Part shown: positions 14,686-21,244 of the stretch, piece by piece
Numbering within the stretch: position 1 is the stretch's first letter
Layout: the number at the start of each line of letters is the position of its first letter
Virus record (IMG/VR): IMGVR_UViG_3300037468_000156
Coordinates: 1-41,339 of that record
From: a virus
Strand: one strand, 5' to 3'
Length of the DNA: 41,339 nt
Translations under genes and position numbers: made by a program
The notes under the pieces: model-generated
Database searches by the model: none
Told to the model about the DNA's origin: nothing
Seen by the model: only the letters and a program-made list of their open reading frames with translations

Positions 14686-15072
14686 CTACTTGCGTATCAG
14701 CACTCGCTCGAGTTGTTCTATCGCTTCGTCGTCAAGCACCTGGCGCGTCGTGTACTCGAACACGCGCCAGCCTCTCTCAGTTGCGGCGTTGATCTTCTCG
14801 CGGTCGTTCTCGTAGCCCTTGCCGGTGACGTGCCGCCCGACTGGTACTTGACCGCAAACCGGGCATCGCTCCGCGCCCTTGCGCGCCCATGTTCCACCAT
14901 TGATTTCCACAGCAACCGGGTACAAGCGATCCAGCCAGGCGAGGTCAAAACGCCAGCGGCGCGTCTCGTCAAACTGATATTCCAGCGTCGGCTCAGGCAG
15001 GCCCGTCTGCCTGATGCGCGTGAGCAGGTGCCGGACGGCCGGCGGCTGTTCGCGCATCGTCTTACCACTCAT
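14686..15072 (-). CDS. PD-(D/E)XK-type endonuclease, Vsr/DUF559-like, with zinc knuckle
   Basis: 128 residues. EYQFDETRRWRFDLAWLD gives the catalytic D43, and YPVAVEINGG gives E56-x-N58, the (D/E)XK-equivalent strand. A CPVCG insert (C70, C73) follows, then GKGYENDREKINAATERGW and VFEYTTRQV, the Y..D..K.....GW.V pattern of the Vsr/DUF559 group. Phage proteins of this shape act as nickases or junction-cleaving nucleases in replication and recombination. The insert resembles half of a zinc ribbon. It overlaps the upstream zinc-ribbon gene by 11 bases. Confidence 0.78.
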   Translation of the reverse strand: MSGKTMREQPPAVRHLLTRIRQTGLPEPTLEYQFDETRRWRFDLAWLDRLYPVAVEINGGTWARKGAERCPVCGQVPVGRHVTGKGYENDREKINAATERGWRVFEYTTRQVLDDEAIEQLERVLIRK

Positions 15073-15253
15073 GTTCGCCGTCCTTGTCTGCGTTTAACTT
15101 TGTAACCGTCATGCAGGCCGGGCAGTGCTTAACCTTGCTGTCGATCCCGATGATGACGCGCCGGTTCCTGCACACGTTGCAGTTCGTCGTGCCAGGCGCT
15201 GCCGGTGTCCAGTCGTCAGCCGGCAACGCTTCAATCGTTGGTTGCGCGTTCAC
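15062..15253 (-). CDS. Small zinc-ribbon protein
   Basis: 63 residues from GTG 15253 (GTGA overlap with the upstream stop). Two pairs of cysteines, NCNVCRNRR and HCPACMTV, form a likely zinc ribbon; the ends are acidic and disordered (DADKDGEHEW-like). Located between the helicase-loader-like and nuclease genes, it may help assemble replication proteins on DNA. Confidence 0.62.
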   Translation of the reverse strand: MNAQPTIEALPADDWTPAAPGTTNCNVCRNRRVIIGIDSKVKHCPACMTVTKLNADKDGEHEW

Positions 15254-15804
15254 TTCCCACTCCCCAGCCGCGGCGTGTTCGCGTCAAGCTGGCCCGACAG
15301 CCGCTTAATCATGTCGTTCGTGCCCGGCAGGTTGCGCGCCTGCTGATCCGCGCGCCGCGCCCTCGCGTTGTACGAGTCCCTGAACTGCGCCCGAATGGTG
15401 GGCAGGTTGTCCTCGTCGGTGTAGCAGATGTCCCGCCACCACGTCTTCACAAAATCGCGTATCGCCTCGCTCGGCCAGGTCGTATCGTCAAACCGGGCGT
15501 AGCCGATGGACGATGCCTGCCGTACTGCCGACTGGAATACCTCGGCTGCGTCCGGCCAGCCGTTCACCATCCCGCGAATCACCAAGGCGCGCTCGCGTAG
15601 TTCGGCAACCGTTGGGAAGAACTTCGATTCAGCCGCCGCCTGCTTTGCCGCCGTCGCCAGCGTGTCGGCATCGATATCTTGCAGCAAGTCCGCGTAAGCG
15701 TCGATAGTCCGTTTCTCCAAGGTGAAGTTTGGGTAGGATGATGCCAAAGTCCACAATACCTTTACGACCTGTGTGTAATCAGCCACGTTAGTTGTTCTCC
15801 TCAT
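15250..15804 (-). CDS. Helicase loader-like protein (G39P-type)
   Basis: 184 residues. VVKVLWTLASSYPNFTLEK, then AYADLLQDIDADTLATAAKQ and FFPTVAELRERA resemble the N-terminal domain of phage helicase loaders (SPP1 G39P type), including the W..L..xYP and FPPTvaEir features. The C-terminal half is basic and contains a long helix. It would bring the host DnaB-type helicase to the phage origin. The gene overlaps the initiator by 17 bases. A GTG at 15786 with GAGGAG ten bases upstream is an alternative start. Confidence 0.65.
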   Translation of the reverse strand: MRRTTNVADYTQVVKVLWTLASSYPNFTLEKRTIDAYADLLQDIDADTLATAAKQAAAESKFFPTVAELRERALVIRGMVNGWPDAAEVFQSAVRQASSIGYARFDDTTWPSEAIRDFVKTWWRDICYTDEDNLPTIRAQFRDSYNARARRADQQARNLPGTNDMIKRLSGQLDANTPRLGSGK

Positions 15805-16669
15805 TCCAGCGCGGATCGTTCATGGCTTCGATAACCGCGTCCGTGCTGGCGTCTATCCCCTTCTTGCGCCCGTTGCCGCTGGGCTTGATCGTCCCATCCC
15901 ACGCTACGGACTTAGGCCACTCTTGCCACACCTGTTCAGGCGTGGGCCGCTGTTCTGGGTTCTTCTGCGCGCGCCAGTCAATCGCCCACCACCACCGTTC
16001 AAACTTCTGACATGCCTCAAGGGTCGCGCCCGTATCGTCGATCTTCTTGGCCGTCGCTCCGATTCTGGCTGGCGCGTTGATCTGGCAAAGATCATTCAGC
16101 CACCCGAAGATAGGGCGATAGTTGTCTGATTGCTTAGGGGCGGTTTTCGTCTTGGCAGGCTTGTTAGGTGGAGAAGAGGCGGCAGGCGCAGGCGGAGCGG
16201 TAGCGACCGCAATATCTTTATCTTCTCTTCTCTTCTCTATATCTTCCTCTATATCTAATCTAGGGGTGAGATTCACGCGTGATTCTCGCGTGATGCCATC
16301 CGGTTTATCGGCCTTTTCGCGCGCTTTGCGTTCGCGCCATTCCGCGCGGCGTTCGTCTTGTGTTCGTCCTTGACGCTTTTCGAACGCAGGAATGACACAG
16401 GTCGAACACACCACGGACACAAGCCGAGCGTTTTCGAGTAGTTTCAGATCGGCTTTTACACGTCCTGGGCGGAGGTGAAGTATCCAGGCGATGTCCTCGG
16501 CAGTCATCGGTTCGTTGTCCTCACCCTTCACTAGCGCACCCAGCGCGTCGCATTCCCCGGCCAGTAGTAGCAGTTGAATGTACCGCCACTTTACGGACTC
16601 CGGCAAGTGCGACAACTTGGGGTCGTGCAGCAGCTCGCCGTATAGTTTGATCCAGGGCATCCCGGCCAT
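15788..16669 (-). CDS. Replication initiator, DnaD-like replisome organiser
   Basis: 293 residues. The N-terminus WIKLYGELLHDPKLSHLPE, then RYIQLLLLAGECDALGAL and EDIAWILHLRPGRVKADLKLL is the winged-helix replisome-organiser domain of phages. A basic, Lys/Arg/Glu-rich region (100-140) and an Ala/Pro linker (APPAPAASSPPNKPAKTK) lead to a C-terminal helical domain with WLNDLCQIN and FERWWWAIDWRAQ. It binds the phage origin, perhaps inside its own gene, and recruits the loader encoded next. It is the first large gene after the leftward promoter. Confidence 0.8.
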   Translation of the reverse strand: MAGMPWIKLYGELLHDPKLSHLPESVKWRYIQLLLLAGECDALGALVKGEDNEPMTAEDIAWILHLRPGRVKADLKLLENARLVSVVCSTCVIPAFEKRQGRTQDERRAEWRERKAREKADKPDGITRESRVNLTPRLDIEEDIEKRREDKDIAVATAPPAPAASSPPNKPAKTKTAPKQSDNYRPIFGWLNDLCQINAPARIGATAKKIDDTGATLEACQKFERWWWAIDWRAQKNPEQRPTPEQVWQEWPKSVAWDGTIKPSGNGRKKGIDASTDAVIEAMNDPRWNEENN

Positions 16670-16677
16670 GTAGTGAC

Positions 16678-16887
16678 CTACTTCGCCGTCTTGCGCTTGC
16701 CGTCAGTTGGGGTTACTATTTCTTGCGGGGCAGCCGGATACTTGTCACGCAGGTAGCGTGACAGGATGTAGCGCACCATGTCGGCGGGCTTACGATCTTC
16801 GTCTTCGGCGGCTCGCTCCAGGAGCGCGTATTGATCCGGCGCGATCCTGAACATCATTCGGTGGGACTTATTTTGCATCTTTGCCAT
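16678..16887 (-). CDS. Ribbon-helix-helix regulator at the divergent promoter
   Basis: 69 residues from the ATG at 16887. HRMMFRIAPDQYALLERAA followed by DRKPADMVRYILSRYLRD is a typical RHH: a strand that enters the DNA groove, then two helices. A basic tail follows. The gene lies first in the leftward unit, immediately downstream of its promoter, so it is well placed to control both divergent promoters. An ATG at 16896 overlaps the -10 box and cannot be transcribed from this promoter, which is why the shorter start is chosen. Confidence 0.78.
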   Translation of the reverse strand: MAKMQNKSHRMMFRIAPDQYALLERAAEDEDRKPADMVRYILSRYLRDKYPAAPQEIVTPTDGKRKTAK

Positions 16888-16894
16888 AGCCTGC

Positions 16895-16923
16895 ATAGTA
16901 CACTACTTTTGTCGCCGTGTCAA
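16895..16923 (-). promoter_or_regulatory. Leftward sigma70-type promoter
   Basis: On the minus strand, TTGACA (16923-16918), a 17-base spacer and TACTAT (16900-16895) are near consensus. Seven bases separate the -10 box from the ATG at 16887, so the message would be leaderless or nearly so. It drives the RHH regulator and probably the whole leftward unit. Confidence 0.85.
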
Positions 16924-16936
16924 TCCCCTATTGACA
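16918..16936. promoter_or_regulatory. Operator candidate TGTCA-N9-TGACA shared by both -35 boxes
   Basis: The perfect inverted repeat TGTCAAT-CCCCT-ATTGACA covers the -35 boxes of both divergent promoters. Its core, TGTCA-N9-TGACA, is repeated with the same spacing at 20152-20170. A protein bound here would block both transcription directions. The RHH regulator encoded beside it is the likely binder, by inference. Confidence 0.72.
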
Positions 16937-16959
16937 ATCGTCGAACAAGGTGCTACAAT
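16931..16959 (+). promoter_or_regulatory. Rightward sigma70-type promoter
   Basis: TTGACA (16931-16936), a 17-base spacer and TACAAT (16954-16959) form a near-consensus promoter. The first gene starts at 16999, preceded by AGGGAGA, leaving a leader of about 33 bases. The -35 box is half of the shared operator candidate. Confidence 0.88.
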
Positions 16960-16998
16960 CCCAAACGTCAACAGGGAGCGATTCACAGGGAGAACGAC

Positions 16999-17235
16999 AT
17001 GGACGAAGGGGAACAGGAACGACTCAAGGACGAGAACTACAGGCTCCAGCAAGCCAACGCCGATCTTGTGGTCGGCATCCGCAAGGCGCTGGCAGACCTT
17101 GGCCCGGTGTGTCCTTTACCACTTTTCGCGCGTCAAACCTTAGCTGACGCGCTGGTACTCGCCGGCGAGGGATCGCCGCTGGAGAAGGCCAGCTACCTGG
17201 CGCGCAACGCCGTCGACTACGAGGTGCAATCGTGA
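16999..17235 (+). CDS. Hypothetical early protein, first gene of the rightward unit
   Basis: 78 residues from the ATG at 16999, with AGGGAGA nine bases upstream. It starts with a charged coiled-coil-like helix (EGEQERLKDENYRLQQANAD), continues ALADLGPVCPLPLFAR and ends in a helical EKASYLARNAVDYEVQS. No family recognised. Its position next to the strong promoter implies early expression and perhaps host takeover or regulation. The stop overlaps the next start (GTGA). Confidence 0.7.
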   Translation: MDEGEQERLKDENYRLQQANADLVVGIRKALADLGPVCPLPLFARQTLADALVLAGEGSPLEKASYLARNAVDYEVQS

Positions 17236-17459
17236 GCAAGTGTCCGAAGTGCAAGCACAACTACACCAGCAAGGCGCACAAGACGCGCTGCCTGCGCCAG
17301 ACGTGGAAGCCTCGCAGCCCGCGCGCGTCGACGCGGCGCAGCGGCCCCGACATGTGGCGCGTGCTGTCGGCTCCGGTCGCCAGCCAGTCGTTCTACAGCG
17401 ACCGTAAGTTAGAGGGGGTGATCCAGACTTCTCCGTCACCCAGTGAGGTGACGGCGTGA
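17232..17459 (+). CDS. Small basic Cys-motif protein
   Basis: 75 residues from GTG 17232. The N-terminus SKCPKCKHNYTSKAHKTRC holds a C-x2-C and a later Cys/His group that may bind zinc. The middle is strongly basic (PRSPRASTRRSGPD), which suits nucleic-acid binding. No family was recognised. GTGA overlaps at both ends tie it to its neighbours. Confidence 0.6.
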   Translation: MSKCPKCKHNYTSKAHKTRCLRQTWKPRSPRASTRRSGPDMWRVLSAPVASQSFYSDRKLEGVIQTSPSPSEVTA

Positions 17460-17920
17460 AAGACGAGATTGACGACTTTATTGATGCCATCCTGGAAATT
17501 GAGTGGCCCATGACTGAGGAAGAAGCGGGGATGATGGCTGCGGCGACGATTAGCGCCATCTGTGACCCGAATGCAATAACCGCCGCAGCGTTGATCGATG
17601 CTTCGGTGTTGATCTTCTGTTGCGGCAATGAGACGAAGGCCGTGACTGAGCGATTCGTAGCCACAAGGGTGGCGCTGGAGCGGGCGTTGGGGTGTAAATG
17701 CGTGACTGACAGCACCACCATTACCGCGCGCGGCACGTACTACGACGTGCCGCTCGAAGTGATCGACATGATCCGGCCCGACGCGCTGGAGCAGTACATC
17801 GCGGAGACCGACGCCGCGCCGCCGGCTGACGACACACAGGACGCAGACATCGACGCCATGAGCGTCGAGCAAATCGAAGCAGAGATCGCCACCCGGATCA
17901 TGTACTGGGTGACGTGGTAG
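17456..17920 (+). CDS. Hypothetical acidic protein
   Basis: 154 residues from GTG 17456 (GTGA overlap). It is acidic and helical: DEIDDFIDAILEIEWPMTEEE, ATISAICDPNAITAAALIDAS, then YYDVPLEVIDMIRPDALEQYI and a very acidic stretch (AADDTQDADIDAMSVEQIEAE). Such acidic phage proteins sometimes bind host DNA-binding enzymes, but nothing specific can be claimed. Confidence 0.62.
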   Translation: MKDEIDDFIDAILEIEWPMTEEEAGMMAAATISAICDPNAITAAALIDASVLIFCCGNETKAVTERFVATRVALERALGCKCVTDSTTITARGTYYDVPLEVIDMIRPDALEQYIAETDAAPPADDTQDADIDAMSVEQIEAEIATRIMYWVTW

Positions 17921-17930
17921 GAGGATATCA

Positions 17931-18542
17931 GTGAACATCAACAACGCATTTCCGAGCAAGTATCTCAAGTCTGGTGACATCACGGATGGGGACATGGTGC
18001 TGACTATCAGCCACGTCGAAATGGAGAATGTCGGCCAGGGTGACGACGCCGAGATTAAGCCCATCGTCTACTTTGAGGAAACCGAGAAGGGCTTTGTGCT
18101 CAATAAGACGAACGCGGCAACCATCGCCAAGGTGGTGGGCACGCCTGAAACCGACGGTTGGGCCGGTAAGCAGATCGCCCTGTTTGCGACCGAGGTGGAC
18201 TTCCAGGGCAAGCAAACCCTAGCCCTGCGCGTGAGGATGCGCCCGCCGGCTAAGATGGCGGTTTCCTCGGCCATCCCGCCGGATCAGTCGCCACTGGACA
18301 ACACCATCGACGCGATTGTGGCCCGCAGCCAGGCCATGCTGGACAACCCGCCCGCCAAGCTCACCCCGCAGCAGTTTGATGCCATCAAAGTGGACTGGCA
18401 GCAGGTGTGGGACACGTCAATCGCGAAGGGTGTCTCAGTGGACGCTGTTCCCGGCAGCGCTACGCCCGGTGTGTACCTCCGGGCTATCGTCGCCGGCGGC
18501 AAGCAGATCATGGATAAGCAGTCCGAGGCTATCCCGTTCTAA
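17931..18542 (+). CDS. Conserved phage protein with FPSKYLK motif (OB-fold/ssDNA-binding-like)
   Basis: 203 residues from GTG 17931 with AGGAGG upstream. The N-terminal 105 residues (NNAFPSKYLKSGDI, VLTISHVEMENVG, KPIVYFEETEKGFVLNKTNA, ATIAKVVG, WAGKQIALFATEVDFQGK) match a widespread phage group with five or six beta strands. I believe this group is OB-fold-like and linked to DNA replication, but its function is unsettled. The C-terminal part is helical (ARSQAMLDNPPAKLTPQQFD). It is the largest protein of the first half of the rightward unit. Confidence 0.7.
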   Translation: MNINNAFPSKYLKSGDITDGDMVLTISHVEMENVGQGDDAEIKPIVYFEETEKGFVLNKTNAATIAKVVGTPETDGWAGKQIALFATEVDFQGKQTLALRVRMRPPAKMAVSSAIPPDQSPLDNTIDAIVARSQAMLDNPPAKLTPQQFDAIKVDWQQVWDTSIAKGVSVDAVPGSATPGVYLRAIVAGGKQIMDKQSEAIPF

Positions 18543-18595
18543 TCCACATTGCCCCAGGCGCGGCGAGTGTCGCGCCTGGGGCGGGAGGTGATGAC

Positions 18596-18814
18596 ATGGT
18601 GGGTTGGTACAACTACGACACAAGGGAGTATGACGACGGGCCGGCTGACATGACGAGCGCCGCCGCAATGTGCCCGTATATTCCTGACATACCGGCAGCG
18701 CGCAATCTCTACCAGGCGCTGATCGCTTCCGGTAAATACCCGGTTCGTGCGGCGATACACGTACATGAGTCGGTGCTGGGCATCCAGCACACTATCGAAG
18801 TCGTGGGGGTGTGA
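18596..18814 (+). CDS. Hypothetical small protein
   Basis: 72 residues from the ATG at 18596, with GGGAGGTG upstream. The sequence (GWYNYDTREYDDGPADMTSA, then AARNLYQALIASGKYPVRAA and HVHESVLGIQHTIEVVGV) has no recognised motif. The upstream 53 bases (18543-18595) hold GC-rich inverted arms (GCCCCAGGCGCGGCG and CGCGCCTGGGGC), a hairpin that could act as a partial terminator or stabiliser. Confidence 0.58.
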   Translation: MVGWYNYDTREYDDGPADMTSAAAMCPYIPDIPAARNLYQALIASGKYPVRAAIHVHESVLGIQHTIEVVGV

Positions 18815-18815
18815 C

Positions 18816-19022
18816 GTGAGCAGCGTTTACGTCGCCTGCCATTTCTGTGGTGATCACTACGGTATCAACGGCAGGCGTGAAACTTTCGACGAGCGCGCCC
18901 GCACGATGCGCGCCGCCGGATGGGCGATCGACGAGTGTCGGCGCTGGAAGTGCGACCGGTGCCAGAAGGAAGATGCTCAAGGGGGGCATGATGAACTGGA
19001 ACGACGAAAAGACGAAGGCTAA
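18816..19022 (+). CDS. Small zinc-ribbon protein
   Basis: 68 residues from GTG 18816. ACHFCGDHYG and WKCDRCQKED give two C-x2-C pairs, separated by RRETFDERARTMRAAGWAIDE, a helix and strand. This is like the small phage proteins that carry a ribbon with an inserted helix. The last 35 bases overlap the start of the next gene. Nucleic-acid or protein binding is likely, but unproven. Confidence 0.65.
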   Translation: MSSVYVACHFCGDHYGINGRRETFDERARTMRAAGWAIDECRRWKCDRCQKEDAQGGHDELERRKDEG

Positions 19023-19701
19023 GGTTGATCAGGTAGTGGAAGTGCCCGACGAAATCGGGCGGGGGACGGCATGGCTGGCGTTGCTCATGGCGGGGTGCCT
19101 GGTGGCAGTCATGCTGGCCATGTGCGGGGCGTCCCCGGTGCATGCCGGGGTGGAAGGCGAGCCGGCGCAGGTGTGCGGGTTGTTGCCGAATGGGGAGTGG
19201 GACACATGGGTGCTTCCCACCGTGCAGGACGCGCTGGACTACGTGCGGGACAACCCGCCGTCGTACCTGATGTGGCCGGTCGGCGCGCCTGGTCGCCCGT
19301 GCCCGCCAGTGGATGAGCCGACGCCCACGGCGACAGCGACCCCAGCACCTACTGCCACGCCCACGCCCACGCCCACGCCTGCCCCAGCGTGCCCAGGCGC
19401 GTCGGTGCAGGCCCGCGTGAGCATCACGGGTATGGTCACGCTCGCCAACAGCACCGGCACCGCGGTAGGCCCGTTCGGCCTTACCATCACGACTACCAGC
19501 GCGGCTGGCGTGGTCGTGCTGCGATGGGCTGACGTGACAGCCCTGGCCCGGTCGACGACCATCGTCGGTCAAGCCTGGCCAGGCCGCCCGTCTCATTCGA
19601 TGGGCCGGTGGGGTAGCGTCGCTCAGATGGGCGGCGCGTGGTGTGAAGCGGTGCCGGCCGGCGATGGCTGGCGGTACTGGTTCCCGTTTATGGCACGGTG
19701 A
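18988..19701 (+). CDS. Exported protein with Thr-Pro linker and C-terminal beta domain
   Basis: 237 residues from the ATG at 18988, with AAGGGGGG upstream. A cytoplasmic charged N-terminus (NWNDEKTKAKVDQ) precedes a membrane segment (AWLALLMAGCLVAVMLAMCG). An extracytoplasmic region with VCGLLPNGEWDTW follows, then a linker of TPTATATPAPTATPTPTP, and a beta-rich C-terminal domain from about 140 (ASVQARVSITGMVTLANSTG) with the ending YWFPFMAR. The linker is coded by a run of CCCACG repeats (about 19352-19380), prone to length change. The style is typical of Chloroflexota surface proteins. A role in superinfection exclusion or envelope change is conceivable. Confidence 0.65.
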   Translation: MMNWNDEKTKAKVDQVVEVPDEIGRGTAWLALLMAGCLVAVMLAMCGASPVHAGVEGEPAQVCGLLPNGEWDTWVLPTVQDALDYVRDNPPSYLMWPVGAPGRPCPPVDEPTPTATATPAPTATPTPTPTPAPACPGASVQARVSITGMVTLANSTGTAVGPFGLTITTTSAAGVVVLRWADVTALARSTTIVGQAWPGRPSHSMGRWGSVAQMGGAWCEAVPAGDGWRYWFPFMAR

Positions 19702-19705
19702 CGCG

Positions 19706-20137
19706 ATGACACGCCAAGACATCGAACGACTAGCGCGGGCCGGGGACATTACCCGGCAGCAGCGCAACCATTCAAGGCACAGCGGCCCCAGCGCCCGCAC
19801 AGCATTTTTCCTGGTGCTGTGCCTTCTCCTGTTGGCGGTGATGGCGACGTGCGCGGGCGCGTCGCCAGCCGCCGGTCAGCTACCGGTCGGTGGCTGGAAC
19901 GTGCAGACGTTCACCCGCCCGGTGTACGCCGTGCGGCCTGCCGCGAATGGACAGTGCACGCTGTTGGCGCGCCGCGATATGTGGGGGTGGATGACTCTCA
20001 CGGTTCGCACCGCCTGCGCCACCGCCAGTCGCAACCCGGCAAGCTTCTCGCTCAGGAGGACGTGCCGGTGGTACGCGATCGGTAACGTCAAGACCTGGGG
20101 GCCGTCTTGCACCAGGCCCATGCTAGTTCGCGCTTAG
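19706..20137 (+). CDS. Exported or membrane-anchored Cys-rich protein
   Basis: 143 residues from the ATG at 19706 (MTRQDIERLARAGDI). A hydrophobic segment AFFLVLCLLLLAVMATCAG at about 33-51 is followed by a Cys-containing region: NGQCTLLARRDMW, VRTACATASRN, LRRTCRWYAIG and WGPSCTRPM. Four cysteines after the membrane segment suggest disulphides outside the membrane. No family recognised. It pairs with the preceding TP-linker protein, four bases upstream. Confidence 0.62.
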   Translation: MTRQDIERLARAGDITRQQRNHSRHSGPSARTAFFLVLCLLLLAVMATCAGASPAAGQLPVGGWNVQTFTRPVYAVRPAANGQCTLLARRDMWGWMTLTVRTACATASRNPASFSLRRTCRWYAIGNVKTWGPSCTRPMLVRA

Positions 20138-20151
20138 ATTGCGCTTAGACT

Positions 20152-20184
20152 TGTCATTGTATAGTTGACAAGCTAACCGGTTAG
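20152..20184 (+). promoter_or_regulatory. Operator region: TGTCA-N9-TGACA and CTAACCGGTTAG palindrome
   Basis: TGTCA (20152-20156), nine bases and TGACA (20166-20170) repeat the symmetry and spacing found at the divergent promoter; here the arms extend to CTTGTCA/TGACAAG (20150-20172). The 12-base perfect palindrome CTAACCGGTTAG (20173-20184) lies in the spacer of the promoter. A direct repeat GCGCTTAGA occurs upstream at 20130-20138 and 20141-20149. Two regulators may bind here. Confidence 0.7.
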
Positions 20185-20193
20185 GTGTAGTAT
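20165..20193 (+). promoter_or_regulatory. Second rightward sigma70-type promoter
   Basis: TTGACA (20165-20170), 17 bases and TAGTAT (20188-20193) form a strong promoter. The start codon of the next gene, at 20218, follows an AAGGAGA site. The promoter lies inside the operator region just described, so it is likely repressed in some phase of infection. Confidence 0.85.
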
Positions 20194-20217
20194 ATAGGCC
20201 AAGGAGAACAGAACAAA

Positions 20218-20382
20218 ATGACACAGCAGGAACTCAGGGACAACTTCGACCGGCTAGCCAGTAATCTACGGAATGCGGGAATGGTAGAGGAAGCCGCAAA
20301 AGCTGAACTACTGAAAGAGTATTACACCAACGCCGAATTCCGGGCGGCACTTGAGAAATACGACTACACCGCCACCGCCTAA
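20218..20382 (+). CDS. Small helical protein
   Basis: 54 residues from the ATG at 20218, preceded by AAGGAGA. TQQELRDNFDRLASNLRNAG, MVEEAAKAELLKEYYTNAEF and RAALEKYDYTATA suggest two or three helices. It is the first gene after the operator-controlled promoter, which hints at a regulatory protein, but no DNA-binding motif is visible. Confidence 0.65.
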   Translation: MTQQELRDNFDRLASNLRNAGMVEEAAKAELLKEYYTNAEFRAALEKYDYTATA

Positions 20383-20431
20383 CACCGCACCGCCCGCCGG
20401 GTCACACCGGCGGGCACAACAGGAGGATCAC

Positions 20432-20701
20432 ATGACGAAGGACCCCAACGCCGTCGCCCTTGGTCGAAAGGGCGGGGCATCACGCAGCCCGGCGAAGCAG
20501 GCCGCGAGCCGGGCGAATGGCAGCAAGCGCAAGAAGACGACGATCACGTTTCGCGTGGGCGATAAGGTGCGACAGCTCGGACAGGACGGCCCATTTTACA
20601 TCGGTGTGGTGGAGTACATCACCCCCACGCTGATGGGCGTCCGCATGGCTAACGGTGAGTGGTGGTCGATGGCGATTGTGCCGGCGAAGGTGCAGCCATG
20701 A
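20432..20701 (+). CDS. Small basic protein with GRKGG motif
   Basis: 89 residues from the ATG at 20432 with AGGAGG seven bases upstream. The N-terminus DPNAVALGRKGGASRSPAKQ belongs to a common pattern of short phage and bacterial proteins (NPxAVxLGRxGGx..). Residues 33-89 read as a small beta barrel, with FRVGDKVRQLGQDGPFYIG, VVEYITPTLMGVRM and GEWWSMAIVPAKV, like an SH3-type or KOW-like fold. RNA or DNA binding is plausible. Confidence 0.65.
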   Translation: MTKDPNAVALGRKGGASRSPAKQAASRANGSKRKKTTITFRVGDKVRQLGQDGPFYIGVVEYITPTLMGVRMANGEWWSMAIVPAKVQP

Positions 20702-20817
20702 CGCGCATCCTACACGCCGCCGTGTGGATCGTCGCTGGCCTGGCCGCGCTGGTGCTGGCCGTCGCGATCGGCGTGCCAGCGTGGGTTGCACGGAAGGCGC
20801 GGCGCACCAGGCTCTAG
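20698..20817 (+). CDS. Single-helix membrane miniprotein
   Basis: 39 residues. The ATG at 20698 overlaps the preceding TGA (ATGA). A hydrophobic stretch (AAVWIVAGLAALVLAVAIGV) is followed by a basic tail (ARKARRTRL), a clear type of membrane miniprotein with the tail in the cytoplasm. It is the last gene before the terminator. No function recognised. Confidence 0.58.
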   Translation: MTRILHAAVWIVAGLAALVLAVAIGVPAWVARKARRTRL

Positions 20818-20848
20818 CCACAACCCGCGTATAGGCATCCACCTACAC

Positions 20849-20880
20849 AAACGGCCCGAACGTTGAAATTCGGGCCGTTT
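20849..20880. terminator. Bidirectional terminator between convergent units
   Basis: A perfect 12-bp stem, AAACGGCCCGAA with TTCGGGCCGTTT, closes an 8-base loop. The A/T ends let it terminate from either side. It lies between the last rightward gene (ends 20817) and the last leftward gene (ends 20933), where opposing transcription meets. Confidence 0.88.
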
Positions 20881-20932
20881 CCATTGATTCTACGGGCATT
20901 CTAGCCCACCTTCCCACCGGCGGCCCCTACCG

Positions 20933-21244
20933 CTACCTCTCGCAGATCACTTCAAACCACGGTTTAGGCACGTTGCTACCCGGCCCGGTAAAGGCAACCT
21001 CCACCCGGTAGACGTGGCCCAGGGTGAGCGCAGTCATCAGCGGCAGCGTGATCGTAGCGCCGCTCACGCTGGCGGATCCGGCAGGCATGACGGTGGTCGT
21101 CACGTCCGCGCTGGCGTTCGATTCATCGTACACCTTGGGCGTCGGCCCGGTCGGGGCGGTCGTCCAGTTCGTCATGTCAAGCTGGTACGCGATGGACTCC
21201 CCAACGCCTTGATACTGTGCCCCCACCTTGCGAACGTTAGCCAT
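20933..21244 (-). CDS. Tail-region protein, last gene of the leftward unit
   Basis: 103 residues from the ATG at 21244, with GGAGG ten bases upstream; the ATG at 21253 lies directly against that site. The protein is beta-rich, like an Ig-like or fibre-end domain: YQLDMTNWTTAPTGPTPKVY, TTTVMPAGSASVSGATITLP and HVYRVEVAFTGPG. It overlaps the adhesin gene by eight bases. It is probably a virion or host-contact protein. Confidence 0.6.
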   Translation of the reverse strand: MANVRKVGAQYQGVGESIAYQLDMTNWTTAPTGPTPKVYDESNASADVTTTVMPAGSASVSGATITLPLMTALTLGHVYRVEVAFTGPGSNVPKPWFEVICER

